Origin: Gramella sp. Hel_I_59
GTDB taxonomy: Bacteria; Bacteroidota; Bacteroidia; Flavobacteriales; Flavobacteriaceae
Direction: 5' to 3'
NCBI RefSeq assembly: GCF_006714895.1
Contig: NZ_VFME01000001.1
Location: forward strand, 2,604,001-2,668,000
DNA: 64,000 bases
The notes below the pieces were generated by a model that worked only from the letters and a program-made list of their open reading frames with translations, had not been told where the DNA came from and ran no database searches. Position numbers and translations under genes: made by a program. Positions 20,589-30,159 of this stretch are shown piece after piece. The stretch's first letter is position 1, and every line of letters begins with the position of its first letter.

Positions 20589-21542
20589 ATGAAAGAATAT
20601 ATAAATAAAGGAAGTAAGGATACCAGATCTGGTTTTGGAGATGGCTTAACAGAACTTGGCCAATCTAACGAGAATGTAGTTGCGTTATGTGCCGATCTAA
20701 CCGGATCTCTGAAAATGGATGACTTCAAAGCTAATCACCCGGAAAGATTTTTCCAGGTAGGTATTGCTGAAGCGAACATGATCGGGATGGCAGCAGGAAT
20801 GACCATTGGTGGGAAAATTCCGTTTACAGGAACTTTCGCTAACTTCTCTACAGGTAGAGTTTACGACCAGATTCGACAAAGTGTTGCCTATTCTGGAAAG
20901 AATGTGAAGATCTGTGCAAGTCACGCCGGAGTTACTTTGGGAGAAGATGGTGCAACTCACCAGATCCTTGAAGATATCGGCTTGATGAAGATGCTCCCTG
21001 GAATGACAGTGATCAACACCTGTGATTATAACCAGACCAAAGCTGCGACCAAAGCCATTGCAGATTACGATGGTCCTGTTTACCTAAGATTTGGCCGACC
21101 AAAGGTTGCTAATTTTACTGAAGATGATCAGGATTTTCAGATCGGGAAAGCGGTGCATCTGTATGAAGGTACCGATGTTAGCATCATTGCAACTGGTCAT
21201 TTAGTTTGGGAAGCTATTCAGGCGGCTGTGGAGCTGAATGAAAAAGGCATTAGTGCCGAAGTGATCAATATTCATACGATCAAACCGCTTGATGAAGAAG
21301 CCGTGATCGCTTCTGCTAAGAAAACCGGATGTGTGGTTACTGCTGAAGAGCATAACTTCCTTGGCGGACTTGGCGAAAGTGTTGCAAGAACTTTGGCTTC
21401 ACACCATCCTACACCTCAGGAATTCGTGGCGACTGATGATTGTTTCGGTGAAAGCGGAACTCCTGCTCAGCTGATGGAAAAATATGGTTTGAATGCTGCT
21501 GCTATTGTGAAGGCTGCGGAAAAGGCTATTAAAAGAAAATAA
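20589..21542 (+). CDS. Transketolase, C-terminal (pyrimidine-binding) subunit
   Basis: A 317-residue second half of transketolase. It has DTRSGFGDGLTELG, the VGIAEANMIGMAAGM segment with the catalytic Glu that protonates the thiamine ring, TFANFSTGRVYDQIRQSVAY, and SHAGVTLGEDGATHQ with conserved His. The C-terminal domain starts near 190. It forms an alpha2beta2 enzyme with the upstream subunit. It is followed by a terminator at 21574. Confidence 0.93.
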   Translation: MKEYINKGSKDTRSGFGDGLTELGQSNENVVALCADLTGSLKMDDFKANHPERFFQVGIAEANMIGMAAGMTIGGKIPFTGTFANFSTGRVYDQIRQSVAYSGKNVKICASHAGVTLGEDGATHQILEDIGLMKMLPGMTVINTCDYNQTKAATKAIADYDGPVYLRFGRPKVANFTEDDQDFQIGKAVHLYEGTDVSIIATGHLVWEAIQAAVELNEKGISAEVINIHTIKPLDEEAVIASAKKTGCVVTAEEHNFLGGLGESVARTLASHHPTPQEFVATDDCFGESGTPAQLMEKYGLNAAAIVKAAEKAIKRK

Positions 21543-21573
21543 TACTTCTATAATGTAGAAGTCAGCATACTAA

Positions 21574-21605
21574 GGCCTTCTGAAGTTTATCTTCGGAAGG
21601 CTTTT
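21574..21605 (+). terminator. Terminator after the transketolase genes
   Basis: GCCTTCTGAAG and CTTCGGAAGGC form a stem around a 5-6 base loop and are followed by four T. It starts about 30 bases after the last stop codon. Confidence 0.8.
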
Positions 21606-21674
21606 CTACTTTTACTGAAATAAACCATAAACCCATGGCGTTATAATAGCCTGAAATAAGATAAAATTAGACCT

Positions 21675-22277
21675 ATGAAAAAGTTAATGATGTTTGCACT
21701 AATGATTGGTGCGCTGAATGTTTCTGCACAGGATGCAAGTTTTGGGATCAAAGGTGGATTGAATTACGGTGCAACCGGAGAATACGAATCGATTAGCCGT
21801 CTAACTGATGATTTTAGCGGTTCGTTTGAAGATGGAGAAAACAAGACCGGTTTTCATGCAGGATTTTTTGGGCAGTTCGAAATACTGGGAATCTTTCTTC
21901 GCCCCGAATTGGTTTATACAGAAATGAACACCGAGTATTCGCAATTTGATTATAAGCTTCAGAAAATAGATGCTCCTGTACTTTTAGGAGTAAATGTGTT
22001 AGGCCCTTTAAATATCAAAGCAGGTCCGGCATTTCAATATATTCTGAAAAATGAACTGGAAAACACGAACTTGAGCATTGGTGATGTGGAAAATGAGATT
22101 AGCGTTGGATATCAATTAGGAGCAGGTCTGGATTTGGGTAGGCTTGGTTTCGATATTCGATATGAAGGAGCGTTTCAGGATAACCAGGCATTAGGTGGAA
22201 ATCTTGCTGCCGACAGTGGTTTCACTATAGATTCAAGACCATCACAATGGATCCTGAGTGTTGCGTATTCATTATAA
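21675..22277 (+). CDS. Small outer-membrane beta-barrel protein (PorT-like family)
   Basis: A 200-residue protein with a clear signal peptide (MKKLMMFALMIGALNVSA, cleavage before QDASFG). FGIKGGLNYG, TGFHAGFFGQFEI, LRPELVYTEM and IDAPVLLGVN follow: this is the alternating strand pattern and the conserved motif order of outer-membrane beta-barrels of the PorT/OMP_b-brl_2 type. It ends in the strand WILSVAYSL. The function is unknown; such barrels are abundant in the phylum. It is a single gene flanked by terminators on both sides. Confidence 0.82.
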   Translation: MKKLMMFALMIGALNVSAQDASFGIKGGLNYGATGEYESISRLTDDFSGSFEDGENKTGFHAGFFGQFEILGIFLRPELVYTEMNTEYSQFDYKLQKIDAPVLLGVNVLGPLNIKAGPAFQYILKNELENTNLSIGDVENEISVGYQLGAGLDLGRLGFDIRYEGAFQDNQALGGNLAADSGFTIDSRPSQWILSVAYSL

Positions 22278-22308
22278 TTAAAACTTGAATGTTAGATATA
22301 TTGTAACA

Positions 22309-22337
22309 AAAAACCCGGAAGAAATTCCGGGTTTTTT
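22309..22337. terminator. Bidirectional terminator between the barrel gene and recQ
   Basis: AAACCCGGAA and TTCCGGGTTT form a perfect stem around a short loop, with an A-run on the left and a T-run on the right. It therefore serves both the plus-strand barrel gene and the minus-strand recQ that stops at 22341. Confidence 0.9.
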
Positions 22338-22340
22338 GTT

Positions 22341-24536
22341 TTAGTTCGCTACCTGACTTATAAACTTGATGCGGTATAATCGTAATTCTTCGTCATCATA
22401 GTCTCCATCAAATTCTTCCATCGCCTCATCGATCTTATCGGTTTCCGCTTCCAGAAAATATTCATGAATCTCTTCCTGTTGATCTTCATCCAGAATATCA
22501 TCAAGATAATAGTCAATATTCAATTTGGTTCCACTGTAGACGATCGCTTCCATTTCTTTAATAAACTCGGGCATTTGCATGCCTTTTGCCGAAGCAATGT
22601 CTGACAATGGTAATTTCCTGTCTACACTCTGGATGATAAATAGTTTAAGAGCGCTATTGGCACCTGTAGATTTTACCACAAAATCATCAGGCCTTACAAT
22701 TTCATTATCCTCAACGTATCTCGAGATAAGATCCACAAAATCGGATCCGTATTTTTTAGCCTTTCCTTCCCCTACTCCGTGAATGTTTCCTAATTCCTCG
22801 ATACTTATCGGGTATTTAAGAGCCATATCTTCTAAAGATGGATCCTGGAAAATCACAAATGGAGGCAGGTCTTTCTTTTTAGCAACTTTCTTCCGAAGTT
22901 CCTTTAGCATTTTTACCAGCTGATCATCAACTGTATTCGCCGACTTTTGAGGTACAACGACTTCTTCAGTAATATCGTTAAAAACATGATCCTCGGTCAT
23001 CATAAATGACACCGGATTCTTCAGATATTCATCACCACGCTTGGTAAGTTTTACAACTCCGTAGGTTTCAATATCCTTTTTCAGAAATCCTGCGATTAAA
23101 GCCTGGCGGATAAGTGCCATCCAGTAACCGGCATGTTGGTGACTTCCTTTTCCGAAGAGACGATGTTCGTCGGTCTTATGAGAAAGAATGACCGCATTGC
23201 TTTTTCCAATGAGCGTGCGCACCACTTCCTTTGACTTATATAACTGATTTGTTTCTTTGACGGTTTTCAGCAATAGCTCAAGATCATCCTTGGCTTCATG
23301 CTGATTCTTTGGATTCTGAACATTATCATCCATATCTGCTCCTTCCCCGGTTTCAGAATCGAATTCCTCCCCAAAGTAATGCAGTATAAATTTTCTTCTT
23401 GAGATGGAAGTTTCAGCAAAAGCAACCACTTCCTGTAATAGCGCATGACCAATCTCCTGTTCTGCGACAGGTTTACCACTCATAAACTTCTCAAGCTTTT
23501 CAATGTCTTTGTAACTATAGAAGGCCAGACAATGACCTTCACCACCATCTCTACCGGCACGTCCGGTTTCCTGGTAATAACTTTCTATACTTTTGGGAAT
23601 GTCATGATGAATTACAAAACGAACATCTGGCTTATCAATACCCATCCCGAAGGCGATGGTCGCCACCACCACATCGATATCTTCCATTAGAAACATATCC
23701 TGGTGTCGGGAACGTGTTTTTGCATCAAGACCGGCATGATAAGGAACGGCTTTGATACCATTTACCTGTAGAGTTTGAGCAAGCTCTTCCACTTTCTTTC
23801 TGCTCAAACAATAGATAATCCCCGATTTACCATCGTTCTTTTTTACGAAACGTATGATATCGGCATCAACATTCTTGGTTTTAGGACGCACCTCGTAATA
23901 CAGGTTGGGTCGGTTAAAACTTGCCTTAAAAGTATTAGCGTCTGTGATTCCCAGGTTCTTCAGAATATCCTCCTGAACTTTGGGAGTAGCCGTAGCGGTA
24001 AGTCCGATAACTGGTATATTATCGCCAATACGCTGAAGTATATGTCTTAGATTTCGATATTCCGGTCTGAAGTCATGTCCCCATTCACTTATACAGTGTG
24101 CTTCATCTACAGCAAGGAACGAGATCGTCTGATGCTTTAGAAAATCCACATAATCTTCTTTGGTCAGTGATTCCGGAGCCACGTAAAGCAGTTTACAGAC
24201 ACCACTATCGATATCTGTTTTTACCTGGTTTACTTCTGTTTTGTTTAAAGAGGAGTTCAGAACATGGGCGATGCCATATTCCGAAGAGATGCTACGAATA
24301 GCATCTACCTGATTCTTCATTAAGGCTATAAGTGGGGAAACAACGATCGCTGTTCCATCCTGTATTAGTGCAGGGAGCTGATAACATAATGATTTACCTC
24401 CACCCGTTGGCATAACAACGAATGTGTCATGGCCATTTACGATACTGGTGATTACATCTTCCTGAAGCCCCTTAAACTGACTAAAACCAAAGTACTTCTT
24501 CAGTTCTTTGTGTAAATCAATTTCGGTCAAACCCAT
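22341..24536 (-). CDS. recQ: RecQ-family ATP-dependent DNA helicase (zinc-site cysteines missing)
   Basis: A 3'-5' DNA helicase of recombination and repair, 731 residues. Motif 0 (FKGLQ), Walker A (PTGGGKS, 43-49), DEAH (144-147) with the RecQ aromatic loop CISEWGHDFRPEYR, motif V (ATIAFGMGIDKPDVR) and motif VI (QETGRAGRDG) are complete. In the zinc subdomain the sequence reads AETSISRRKFILHYFGEE then GEGADMDDNVQNP, where E. coli has a Cys before RR and the CGNCDIC cluster: all four zinc cysteines are absent (Ser379; no Cys in 391-408). A winged-helix and an HRDC domain (~540-615) follow, then an acidic tail. Confidence 0.95.
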   Translation of the reverse strand: MGLTEIDLHKELKKYFGFSQFKGLQEDVITSIVNGHDTFVVMPTGGGKSLCYQLPALIQDGTAIVVSPLIALMKNQVDAIRSISSEYGIAHVLNSSLNKTEVNQVKTDIDSGVCKLLYVAPESLTKEDYVDFLKHQTISFLAVDEAHCISEWGHDFRPEYRNLRHILQRIGDNIPVIGLTATATPKVQEDILKNLGITDANTFKASFNRPNLYYEVRPKTKNVDADIIRFVKKNDGKSGIIYCLSRKKVEELAQTLQVNGIKAVPYHAGLDAKTRSRHQDMFLMEDIDVVVATIAFGMGIDKPDVRFVIHHDIPKSIESYYQETGRAGRDGGEGHCLAFYSYKDIEKLEKFMSGKPVAEQEIGHALLQEVVAFAETSISRRKFILHYFGEEFDSETGEGADMDDNVQNPKNQHEAKDDLELLLKTVKETNQLYKSKEVVRTLIGKSNAVILSHKTDEHRLFGKGSHQHAGYWMALIRQALIAGFLKKDIETYGVVKLTKRGDEYLKNPVSFMMTEDHVFNDITEEVVVPQKSANTVDDQLVKMLKELRKKVAKKKDLPPFVIFQDPSLEDMALKYPISIEELGNIHGVGEGKAKKYGSDFVDLISRYVEDNEIVRPDDFVVKSTGANSALKLFIIQSVDRKLPLSDIASAKGMQMPEFIKEMEAIVYSGTKLNIDYYLDDILDEDQQEEIHEYFLEAETDKIDEAMEEFDGDYDDEELRLYRIKFISQVAN

Positions 24537-24620
24537 TCAATTGTGTTACAATTTTACATACATTTGTATAACTAAATATACGGTTTTCTTTAGTACCTGC
24601 AATTCTTAATTTAATCTAAT

Positions 24621-25586
24621 TTGAAACTTAGCGAGCAAATCATTTCTTCAGCGAAAGAAACCATTTCCAACGAAGCCAAAGCAATTGCGAATCTCGAAAA
24701 TTACATTGACGAAGAATTCATTAAGGCGGTAGAAGTCATCTATAAGTCTGAAGGTCGTGTGGTGGTTACTGGTATTGGTAAAAGTGCCATTATCGCCAAT
24801 AAGATCGTGGCCACCCTTAATTCTACTGGTACTCCATCTATTTTTATGCATGCGGCAGATGCGATCCACGGAGATCTTGGGATAGTCCAGGATAATGATG
24901 TAGTGATCTGTATTTCTAAAAGTGGAGATAGCCCTGAAATAAAGGTTTTAGTACCACTCATCAAGAATTTTCATAATGTACTAATAGGACTGACCGGGAA
25001 TAAGGATTCATTTCTTGGGAAACAGGCAGACTATGTTCTAAATAGTTATGTAGAGATGGAAGCCTGTCCTAACAATCTCGCTCCTACTACCAGTACAACT
25101 GCACAAATGGTTATTGGAGATGCTATTGCTGTATGTCTACTGAATTTAAAAGGCTTCAGCAGCAGAGATTTCGCCAAATATCATCCGGGAGGATCATTAG
25201 GTAAAAAATTATATTTGAGAGTTAGCGATATCGTATCTCAAAATATGGTGCCTATGGTTTCCGCGGAGACTGATGTAGCTAACGTGATCATTGAAATTTC
25301 AGAAAAAATGCTGGGTGTAACCGCAGTTCTGGAAAACGATCGTATCATAGGAATCATCACAGATGGTGATATTCGTAGAATGCTGAAGGATCACGGAGAA
25401 ATAAAAGGACTCAAGGCACGGGATATTATGAGTGCCGATCCAAAAACGATCGAACAGGATACCCTGGCTGTTGTTGCCATGGAAATTCTTGAGAAGAACC
25501 AGATCTCCCAGCTACTGGCTGTTGAGAATGGAAAATATACGGGTGTAGTTCACCTGCACAATTTAATAAGAGAAGGAATTTTATAA
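24621..25586 (+). CDS. kdsD: KpsF/GutQ-type arabinose-5-phosphate isomerase (TTG start)
   Basis: It converts ribulose-5-phosphate to arabinose-5-phosphate, the first step toward Kdo of lipopolysaccharide. Residues ~35-170 are a SIS domain (GIGKSAIIANKIVATLNSTG, CISKSGDSPEI, TTSTTAQM) and ~205-320 hold two CBS domains, the full KdsD layout; the 321-residue length is normal. TTG 24621 is taken as start because an in-frame stop lies at 24612-24614 and no ATG or GTG intervenes, and the N-terminus fits the family. It overlaps tatC by one base and leads an operon with lptB. Confidence 0.92.
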   Translation: MKLSEQIISSAKETISNEAKAIANLENYIDEEFIKAVEVIYKSEGRVVVTGIGKSAIIANKIVATLNSTGTPSIFMHAADAIHGDLGIVQDNDVVICISKSGDSPEIKVLVPLIKNFHNVLIGLTGNKDSFLGKQADYVLNSYVEMEACPNNLAPTTSTTAQMVIGDAIAVCLLNLKGFSSRDFAKYHPGGSLGKKLYLRVSDIVSQNMVPMVSAETDVANVIIEISEKMLGVTAVLENDRIIGIITDGDIRRMLKDHGEIKGLKARDIMSADPKTIEQDTLAVVAMEILEKNQISQLLAVENGKYTGVVHLHNLIREGIL

Positions 25587-26413
25587 TGGAAAGAATCGCC
25601 CCCCAGGAAGAACCGGAAATGTCTTTTTTAGATCATCTTGAGGAACTAAGATGGCATTTGATTCGCGCGGTACTCGCCGTAGTAATCGCAGCCGCTGTAG
25701 CCTTTTTACTGAAAAGTTTCATTTTTGATGTTGTTTTATTTGGACCTAGCAAAGGTGATTTCTGGTCCTATAGCATGTTGTGCAAAGTTTCTGAAGCACT
25801 TGGTTTTGACGGTGGGTTTTGTTTTCAAGAGCTTCCTTTTACCATACAAAGTAGAACGATGGGTGGACAGTTTTCTGCACACATCTGGACTTCTATTACT
25901 GCAGGTTTTATCATAGCATTCCCTTACATCATTTATGAATTCTGGAAGTTTGTAGCTCCTGCAATGCATGAGAAAGAACGTAAACATGCTAAAGGCTTTA
26001 TCTTTGTGACCTCCATGTTATTCTTTATTGGAGTCCTTTTCGGTTATTATGTGATCACTCCGTTATCCATAAACTTCCTTGGGAAATATCAGGTAAGTGA
26101 TATCGTTCTCAATGAGTTCGATTTAAGTGATTATATAGGCCTGGTAAGAACTACAGTAATAGCTTCAGGATTAATTTTTGAGCTTCCTATACTTATTTAT
26201 TTCTTAACAAAGGTTGGTATTGTAACACCACAATTCCTGAAAACCTATAGAAAGTATGCCTTGGTGATTGTACTTATCCTATCAGCAGTAATTACTCCGC
26301 CAGATATTGTGAGTCAGATCATCGTTGCGGTTCCGGTATTGATACTTTATGAAGTGAGTATTATCATTTCAAAGTTCATGTATAAAAAAGAAGAAGAAAA
26401 ATTAAAAAGTTAA
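25586..26413 (+). CDS. tatC: Sec-independent protein translocase subunit TatC
   Basis: The core receptor of the twin-arginine export system, 275 residues with six membrane helices. It has the conserved N-terminal MSFLDHLEELRWHLIRA (the signal-peptide-binding Glu lies in HLEELR), an insertion between helices 1 and 2, FPYIIYEFWKFVAPAM (with the conserved EFWKFVAPAL-type motif) and the C-terminal YRKYALVIVLILSAVITPPD. The first ATG overlaps the kdsD stop by one base. TatA is not in this window. Confidence 0.96.
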   Translation: MERIAPQEEPEMSFLDHLEELRWHLIRAVLAVVIAAAVAFLLKSFIFDVVLFGPSKGDFWSYSMLCKVSEALGFDGGFCFQELPFTIQSRTMGGQFSAHIWTSITAGFIIAFPYIIYEFWKFVAPAMHEKERKHAKGFIFVTSMLFFIGVLFGYYVITPLSINFLGKYQVSDIVLNEFDLSDYIGLVRTTVIASGLIFELPILIYFLTKVGIVTPQFLKTYRKYALVIVLILSAVITPPDIVSQIIVAVPVLILYEVSIIISKFMYKKEEEKLKS

Positions 26414-26416
26414 GCT

Positions 26417-26764
26417 ATGACAAATCAAGTGGACGAATTTAATTCGTACCGTGCCAAGATGAACGATAAGATTCTTGGTGATAATAATAAGATCATAAAA
26501 AGAATCTTTAACCTGGACACCAATGCATTTACTGAAGGTGCCCTGGATAAAAAAACAAAAGAATTACTTGGACTGGTTGCTTCTACAGTATTGCGTTGTG
26601 ATGACTGCGTAAGATATCACCTGGAAGCGAGCTATAATGAAGGAATCACTAAGGAAGAAGTAATGGAAACTCTAAGTATTGGTACTCTTATTGGTGGAAC
26701 TATCGTGATCCCTCACTTAAGACGTGCTTACGAATATTGGGAAGCCTTGGAAGCCCAGGAATAA
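26417..26764 (+). CDS. Carboxymuconolactone decarboxylase/AhpD-like protein
   Basis: A 115-residue all-helical protein with the AhpD-type redox motif CDDC followed by VRYH (CxxC...H, about residues 58-65) and the family's GITKEEVMETLSIGTLIGG helix. Members act as peroxidase partners or decarboxylases; the CxxC suggests thiol redox chemistry here. It sits between tatC (3 bases) and lptB, a neighbourhood that is common in flavobacteria, and is probably co-transcribed with them. The substrate is unknown. Confidence 0.85.
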   Translation: MTNQVDEFNSYRAKMNDKILGDNNKIIKRIFNLDTNAFTEGALDKKTKELLGLVASTVLRCDDCVRYHLEASYNEGITKEEVMETLSIGTLIGGTIVIPHLRRAYEYWEALEAQE

Positions 26765-26803
26765 AACGGAACAATTTCTGCTTATTCAGAATAAATTGAG
26801 ACT

Positions 26804-27544
26804 ATGAAACTACGCGCTGAAAATCTGATCAAGACCTATAAAGGAAGAAATGTTGTAAAAGGTATTTCTGTGGAAGTAAATCAGGGAGAGATCGTGGGAT
26901 TACTTGGACCGAATGGTGCTGGTAAAACCACTTCTTTTTACATGATCGTAGGTTTAATCAAACCCAATAGTGGGAACATTATTCTGGATAAGCAGAACAT
27001 TACCAAATTCCCTATGTATAAGCGTGCACAGCATGGAATTGGATATCTTGCCCAGGAAGCTTCGGTTTTCAGAAAGCTGAGTATCGAGGACAATATCCTG
27101 AGCGTTCTGGAACTTACCAAGCTTTCAAAGAAAGAGCGATTAATGAAGATGGAATCGCTTATTGAAGAATTTGGTCTTGGTCATATACGAAAAAGCCGTG
27201 GAGACCTTTTAAGCGGTGGTGAACGCCGGAGAACAGAGATTGCCAGAGCTTTGGCTACTGATCCAAACTTCATTCTTTTAGATGAGCCATTTGCCGGGGT
27301 AGATCCGGTAGCAGTTGAGGATATTCAGAGAATTGTTGCTCAGTTAAAAGATAAAAATATCGGTATTCTCATTACCGACCATAATGTGCAGGAAACTCTT
27401 GCCATTACTGACAGAACTTACCTAATGTTCGAAGGAAGCATTTTGAAGCATGGAATGCCTGAAGAACTAGCAGAGGACGAAATGGTACGTAAAGTATACC
27501 TTGGACAGAACTTCGAGCTTAGAAAGAAAAAGATTTTTAATTAA
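26804..27544 (+). CDS. lptB: LPS export ABC transporter ATP-binding protein LptB
   Basis: The ATPase that powers lipopolysaccharide extraction with LptF/LptG, 246 residues. Walker A is GPNGAGKT (35-42), the Q-loop is at [12 protein letters not shown], the signature is LSGGE (136-140) and Walker B is LLDEP (158-162), followed by [13 protein letters not shown] and the H-loop [10 protein letters not shown]. The FAGVDP and [10 protein letters not shown] segments are LptB-specific among ABC ATPases. It is the last gene of the kdsD operon and its end overlaps the convergent pssA by 4 bases. Confidence 0.95.
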   Translation: MKLRAENLIKTYKGRNVVKGISVEVNQGEIVGLLGPNGAGKTTSFYMIVGLIKPNSGNIILDKQNITKFPMYKRAQHGIGYLAQEASVFRKLSIEDNILSVLELTKLSKKERLMKMESLIEEFGLGHIRKSRGDLLSGGERRRTEIARALATDPNFILLDEPFAGVDPVAVEDIQRIVAQLKDKNIGILITDHNVQETLAITDRTYLMFEGSILKHGMPEELAEDEMVRKVYLGQNFELRKKKIFN

Positions 27545-28290
27545 GCTGTTGCTTTTCTATTCGATATTACTGAAAGTAGTACATAGAGCAAAATAATTAC
27601 TGGTATTGCTATAAACTTCAGGAATACTATGAGTAAGAGACAACTTATAATAAAGAAGTAACGTAATTTATTTTCTTTAAATCCCCAATCTGAAAATTTT
27701 AGTGCAAATAAAGGTAGTTCCGCATTCAGAAGAATACAGCTTAAAATCGTTAATCCAACTAAAAACCACTCGTTCAGAATCAATTGATGAATCATAGGAA
27801 CAGACTCATAGTTAAGAATTAGCGGCAAACTAAGGATCAGCAATGCATTCGCTGGAGTTGGAAGACCAATAAAAGAGTCGGTTTGGCGATCATCTACATT
27901 GAATTTTGCCAAACGATATGCTGAAGCTACAATGATTAGTAAGCCAATAAGCGCGAAGGGTTGAAGGTTTAAATCAAATTCTGAAGAATTCCAGTCGGTT
28001 GATAAGCTACCGCTGGATGGTAAAGCTTTTATGATCAACTGGTACATTACAATTCCCGGCACTACCCCACTGGTAACGACATCTGCCAGGGAATCCATTT
28101 GTAGTCCTACTTCACTTTTTACATCAAGCGCACGAGCGGCAAGCCCATCAAAGAAATCGAAAAAGATCCCTGCTGCTACAAATATAGCCGCCAGCACCAG
28201 GTTTCCCTGTACAGCAAAAATAACTGCGATACTACCAGATAGCAGGTTTAAAGAAGTAATTAGATTCGGAACGTGTTTTTTTAAGCCCAT
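27541..28290 (-). CDS. pssA: CDP-diacylglycerol-serine O-phosphatidyltransferase
   Basis: A membrane enzyme of phosphatidylethanolamine synthesis, 249 residues. It carries the complete CDP-alcohol phosphotransferase motif DGxxAR-x8-GxxxDxxxD (Asp48, Gly49, Ala52, Arg53, Gly62, Asp66, Asp70). The first helix region reads [17 protein letters not shown], as in bacterial PssA of the integral-membrane type. About eight hydrophobic segments are present. It converges with lptB, and the 3' ends overlap by 4 bases with no terminator visible. Confidence 0.9.
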   Translation of the reverse strand: MGLKKHVPNLITSLNLLSGSIAVIFAVQGNLVLAAIFVAAGIFFDFFDGLAARALDVKSEVGLQMDSLADVVTSGVVPGIVMYQLIIKALPSSGSLSTDWNSSEFDLNLQPFALIGLLIIVASAYRLAKFNVDDRQTDSFIGLPTPANALLILSLPLILNYESVPMIHQLILNEWFLVGLTILSCILLNAELPLFALKFSDWGFKENKLRYFFIISCLLLIVFLKFIAIPVIILLYVLLSVISNRKATA

Positions 28291-28404
28291 TTGACTGTTT
28301 TAGATAGAATCCACTAAACTAACATTTTGAATTTAAAAGCCTGTAAAAATACTGTTATATGAAAAGCAAGTCGGCTAAATTTAATGATTCCTGTATAAGT
28401 TTAT

Positions 28405-28412
28405 TATTTTTG
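28405..28412 (+). promoter_or_regulatory. Possible lnt -7 box
   Basis: TATTTTTG, 17 bases before the ATG of lnt, fits TAnnTTTG. No convincing -33 element is seen at the normal spacing, so this is a weak call. Confidence 0.35.
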
Positions 28413-28429
28413 AGCAGACTTCAGCATCT

Positions 28430-30025
28430 ATGAAAAACTTTCTTCTGGCGCTTCTTAGCGGGATCATTCTGGCAATTTCCTGGCCAACTTATGGATTTCC
28501 AATTTTCATATTTCTAGGTTTCGTTCCACTGCTTTATGCTGAATTTAAAATTCGCAACTATTCTAAAAGCAAGGTCAAACTGAAAGTTTTTGCTCTTTCT
28601 TATCTCACTTTCTTCATCTGGAATGTGATAACCACCTGGTGGATCTACAACTCTACTCCTTTTGGTGGAGTATTTGCCGTACTGGCAAATTCGCTTTTAA
28701 TGTCTATAGTCTTTCTCTTATACCATATTATAGCTAAGAGAACTGGGTTTAAGGCCGCTTCAGCATTCCTTATCAGTATCTGGATGGTTTTTGAGAAAAT
28801 ACATTTGAACTGGGACTTTTCCTGGCCGTGGCTTAATCTTGGGAACGTATTTTCAGAAGTTCCAGCATGGATTCAATGGTATGAATTTACAGGAACCTTT
28901 GGAGGAACACTATGGGTATGGATACTGAACATCGCCATCTTCAAGTCCATTTTATCATACCGGGAATTTAAAGACAAAGCGATCATAGCAAGGGCCGCGG
29001 TAAAGGTCTTGTTGCTTATTGGTATTCCAATGCTAATTTCTGGAGTTCTATACTGGAATTATGAGGAACCTAAGGAATTTATTGACGTAGTTATCCTTCA
29101 GCCAAATATCAATCCTTATACTGAAAAATATAATACTACAGATCGAAAGATCGGGGAACTCCTGCTTGATCTATCTGCTAAAGCGGTAACACCGCAAACC
29201 GACTTAATCATTGCTCCGGAAACTGTCTTTGCTGATGGTACACAACTAAAGAACCTCAACAATTCTGAAGGAATATTTTACGGCGAGCAAATAAGCCGAC
29301 TGGAAAACGAATTATCCTTTCTGGGAGGAATTACCTTATATGAAAGATTCAATGATCCAGGGAAAGTCCGCAGACAATCAAATAGAATCGGTCCGAATGA
29401 CTGGTATGATGACTATAATTCGGCATTTATGATCAGTGCTTATGCAGATAGTTTGCAATTATACCATAAATCAAAACTGGTCGTAGGCGTCGAGAATTTT
29501 CCCTACCAGGATATTTTGAAACCAATACTTGGAGATGTAATGATCGATCTTGGGGGCACGGTTGCCATGAAAACTACTCAGGAAGAGCGGGAAGTACTTT
29601 ATTTTGAAGACTCGCTGAGAACTGCACCAATTATTTGCTACGAATCGGTTTACGGCGAGTATGTAACCGGGTATGTGGAAAATGGAGCAAATTTTCTAAG
29701 TATAATTACCAATGACGCATGGTGGGGTGATACACAGGGTCACCAGCAGCATTTAAGTTATGCCAGGCTACGTGCTATTGAAAATAGAAGATATGTAGCG
29801 AGAAGCGCTAATACCGGAATTTCAGCGATCATAAACTCCCGTGGTGATATTTTGGAAACTCTGGCATATGAGGAGCGTGGCAGCATATCAGGGAGAGTCG
29901 GAATCCAGAATGAACTTACTTTTTATTCACAATACGGAGATTACCTGGCCAGAATCGCACAGTTTCTAGCGCTTTTCATCTTCTTATTTTCCGTAGTAAA
30001 ATACAATAGGAAAAGACCTGCGTGA
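28430..30025 (+). CDS. lnt: Apolipoprotein N-acyltransferase
   Basis: It adds the third acyl chain to lipoproteins at the inner membrane, 531 residues. Six N-terminal membrane helices (about residues 3-205) include the conserved FSWPWLNLGN. A nitrilase-like periplasmic domain follows with the catalytic triad Glu264 (APETVF), Lys347 (YHKSKLV) and Cys403 (IICYESVYG). A last helix lies at ~505-525. The downstream AHQ-type motif ITNDAWWGDTQGHQQHL is complete. It stands alone; no terminator is visible before the glycan locus, which points the other way. Confidence 0.95.
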   Translation: MKNFLLALLSGIILAISWPTYGFPIFIFLGFVPLLYAEFKIRNYSKSKVKLKVFALSYLTFFIWNVITTWWIYNSTPFGGVFAVLANSLLMSIVFLLYHIIAKRTGFKAASAFLISIWMVFEKIHLNWDFSWPWLNLGNVFSEVPAWIQWYEFTGTFGGTLWVWILNIAIFKSILSYREFKDKAIIARAAVKVLLLIGIPMLISGVLYWNYEEPKEFIDVVILQPNINPYTEKYNTTDRKIGELLLDLSAKAVTPQTDLIIAPETVFADGTQLKNLNNSEGIFYGEQISRLENELSFLGGITLYERFNDPGKVRRQSNRIGPNDWYDDYNSAFMISAYADSLQLYHKSKLVVGVENFPYQDILKPILGDVMIDLGGTVAMKTTQEEREVLYFEDSLRTAPIICYESVYGEYVTGYVENGANFLSIITNDAWWGDTQGHQQHLSYARLRAIENRRYVARSANTGISAIINSRGDILETLAYEERGSISGRVGIQNELTFYSQYGDYLARIAQFLALFIFLFSVVKYNRKRPA

Positions 30026-30159
30026 GAAGTGAGCAGTATGAAGGAAATTTCCAGCTTCTTTCCTTTCAACTTCAACAGACAACAAACATCTGACATCAGA
30101 CTACCTACAATTAAGAACCATACGACAACCCAAAACGTATAACAGACAACCTCCAACTT

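Noticed and set aside
30026..30159. Possible small gene or insertion remnant between lnt and the glycan locus
   Set aside because: Only 134 bases without a conserved frame; the repeated ACAGACAAC-like words are too short to call.
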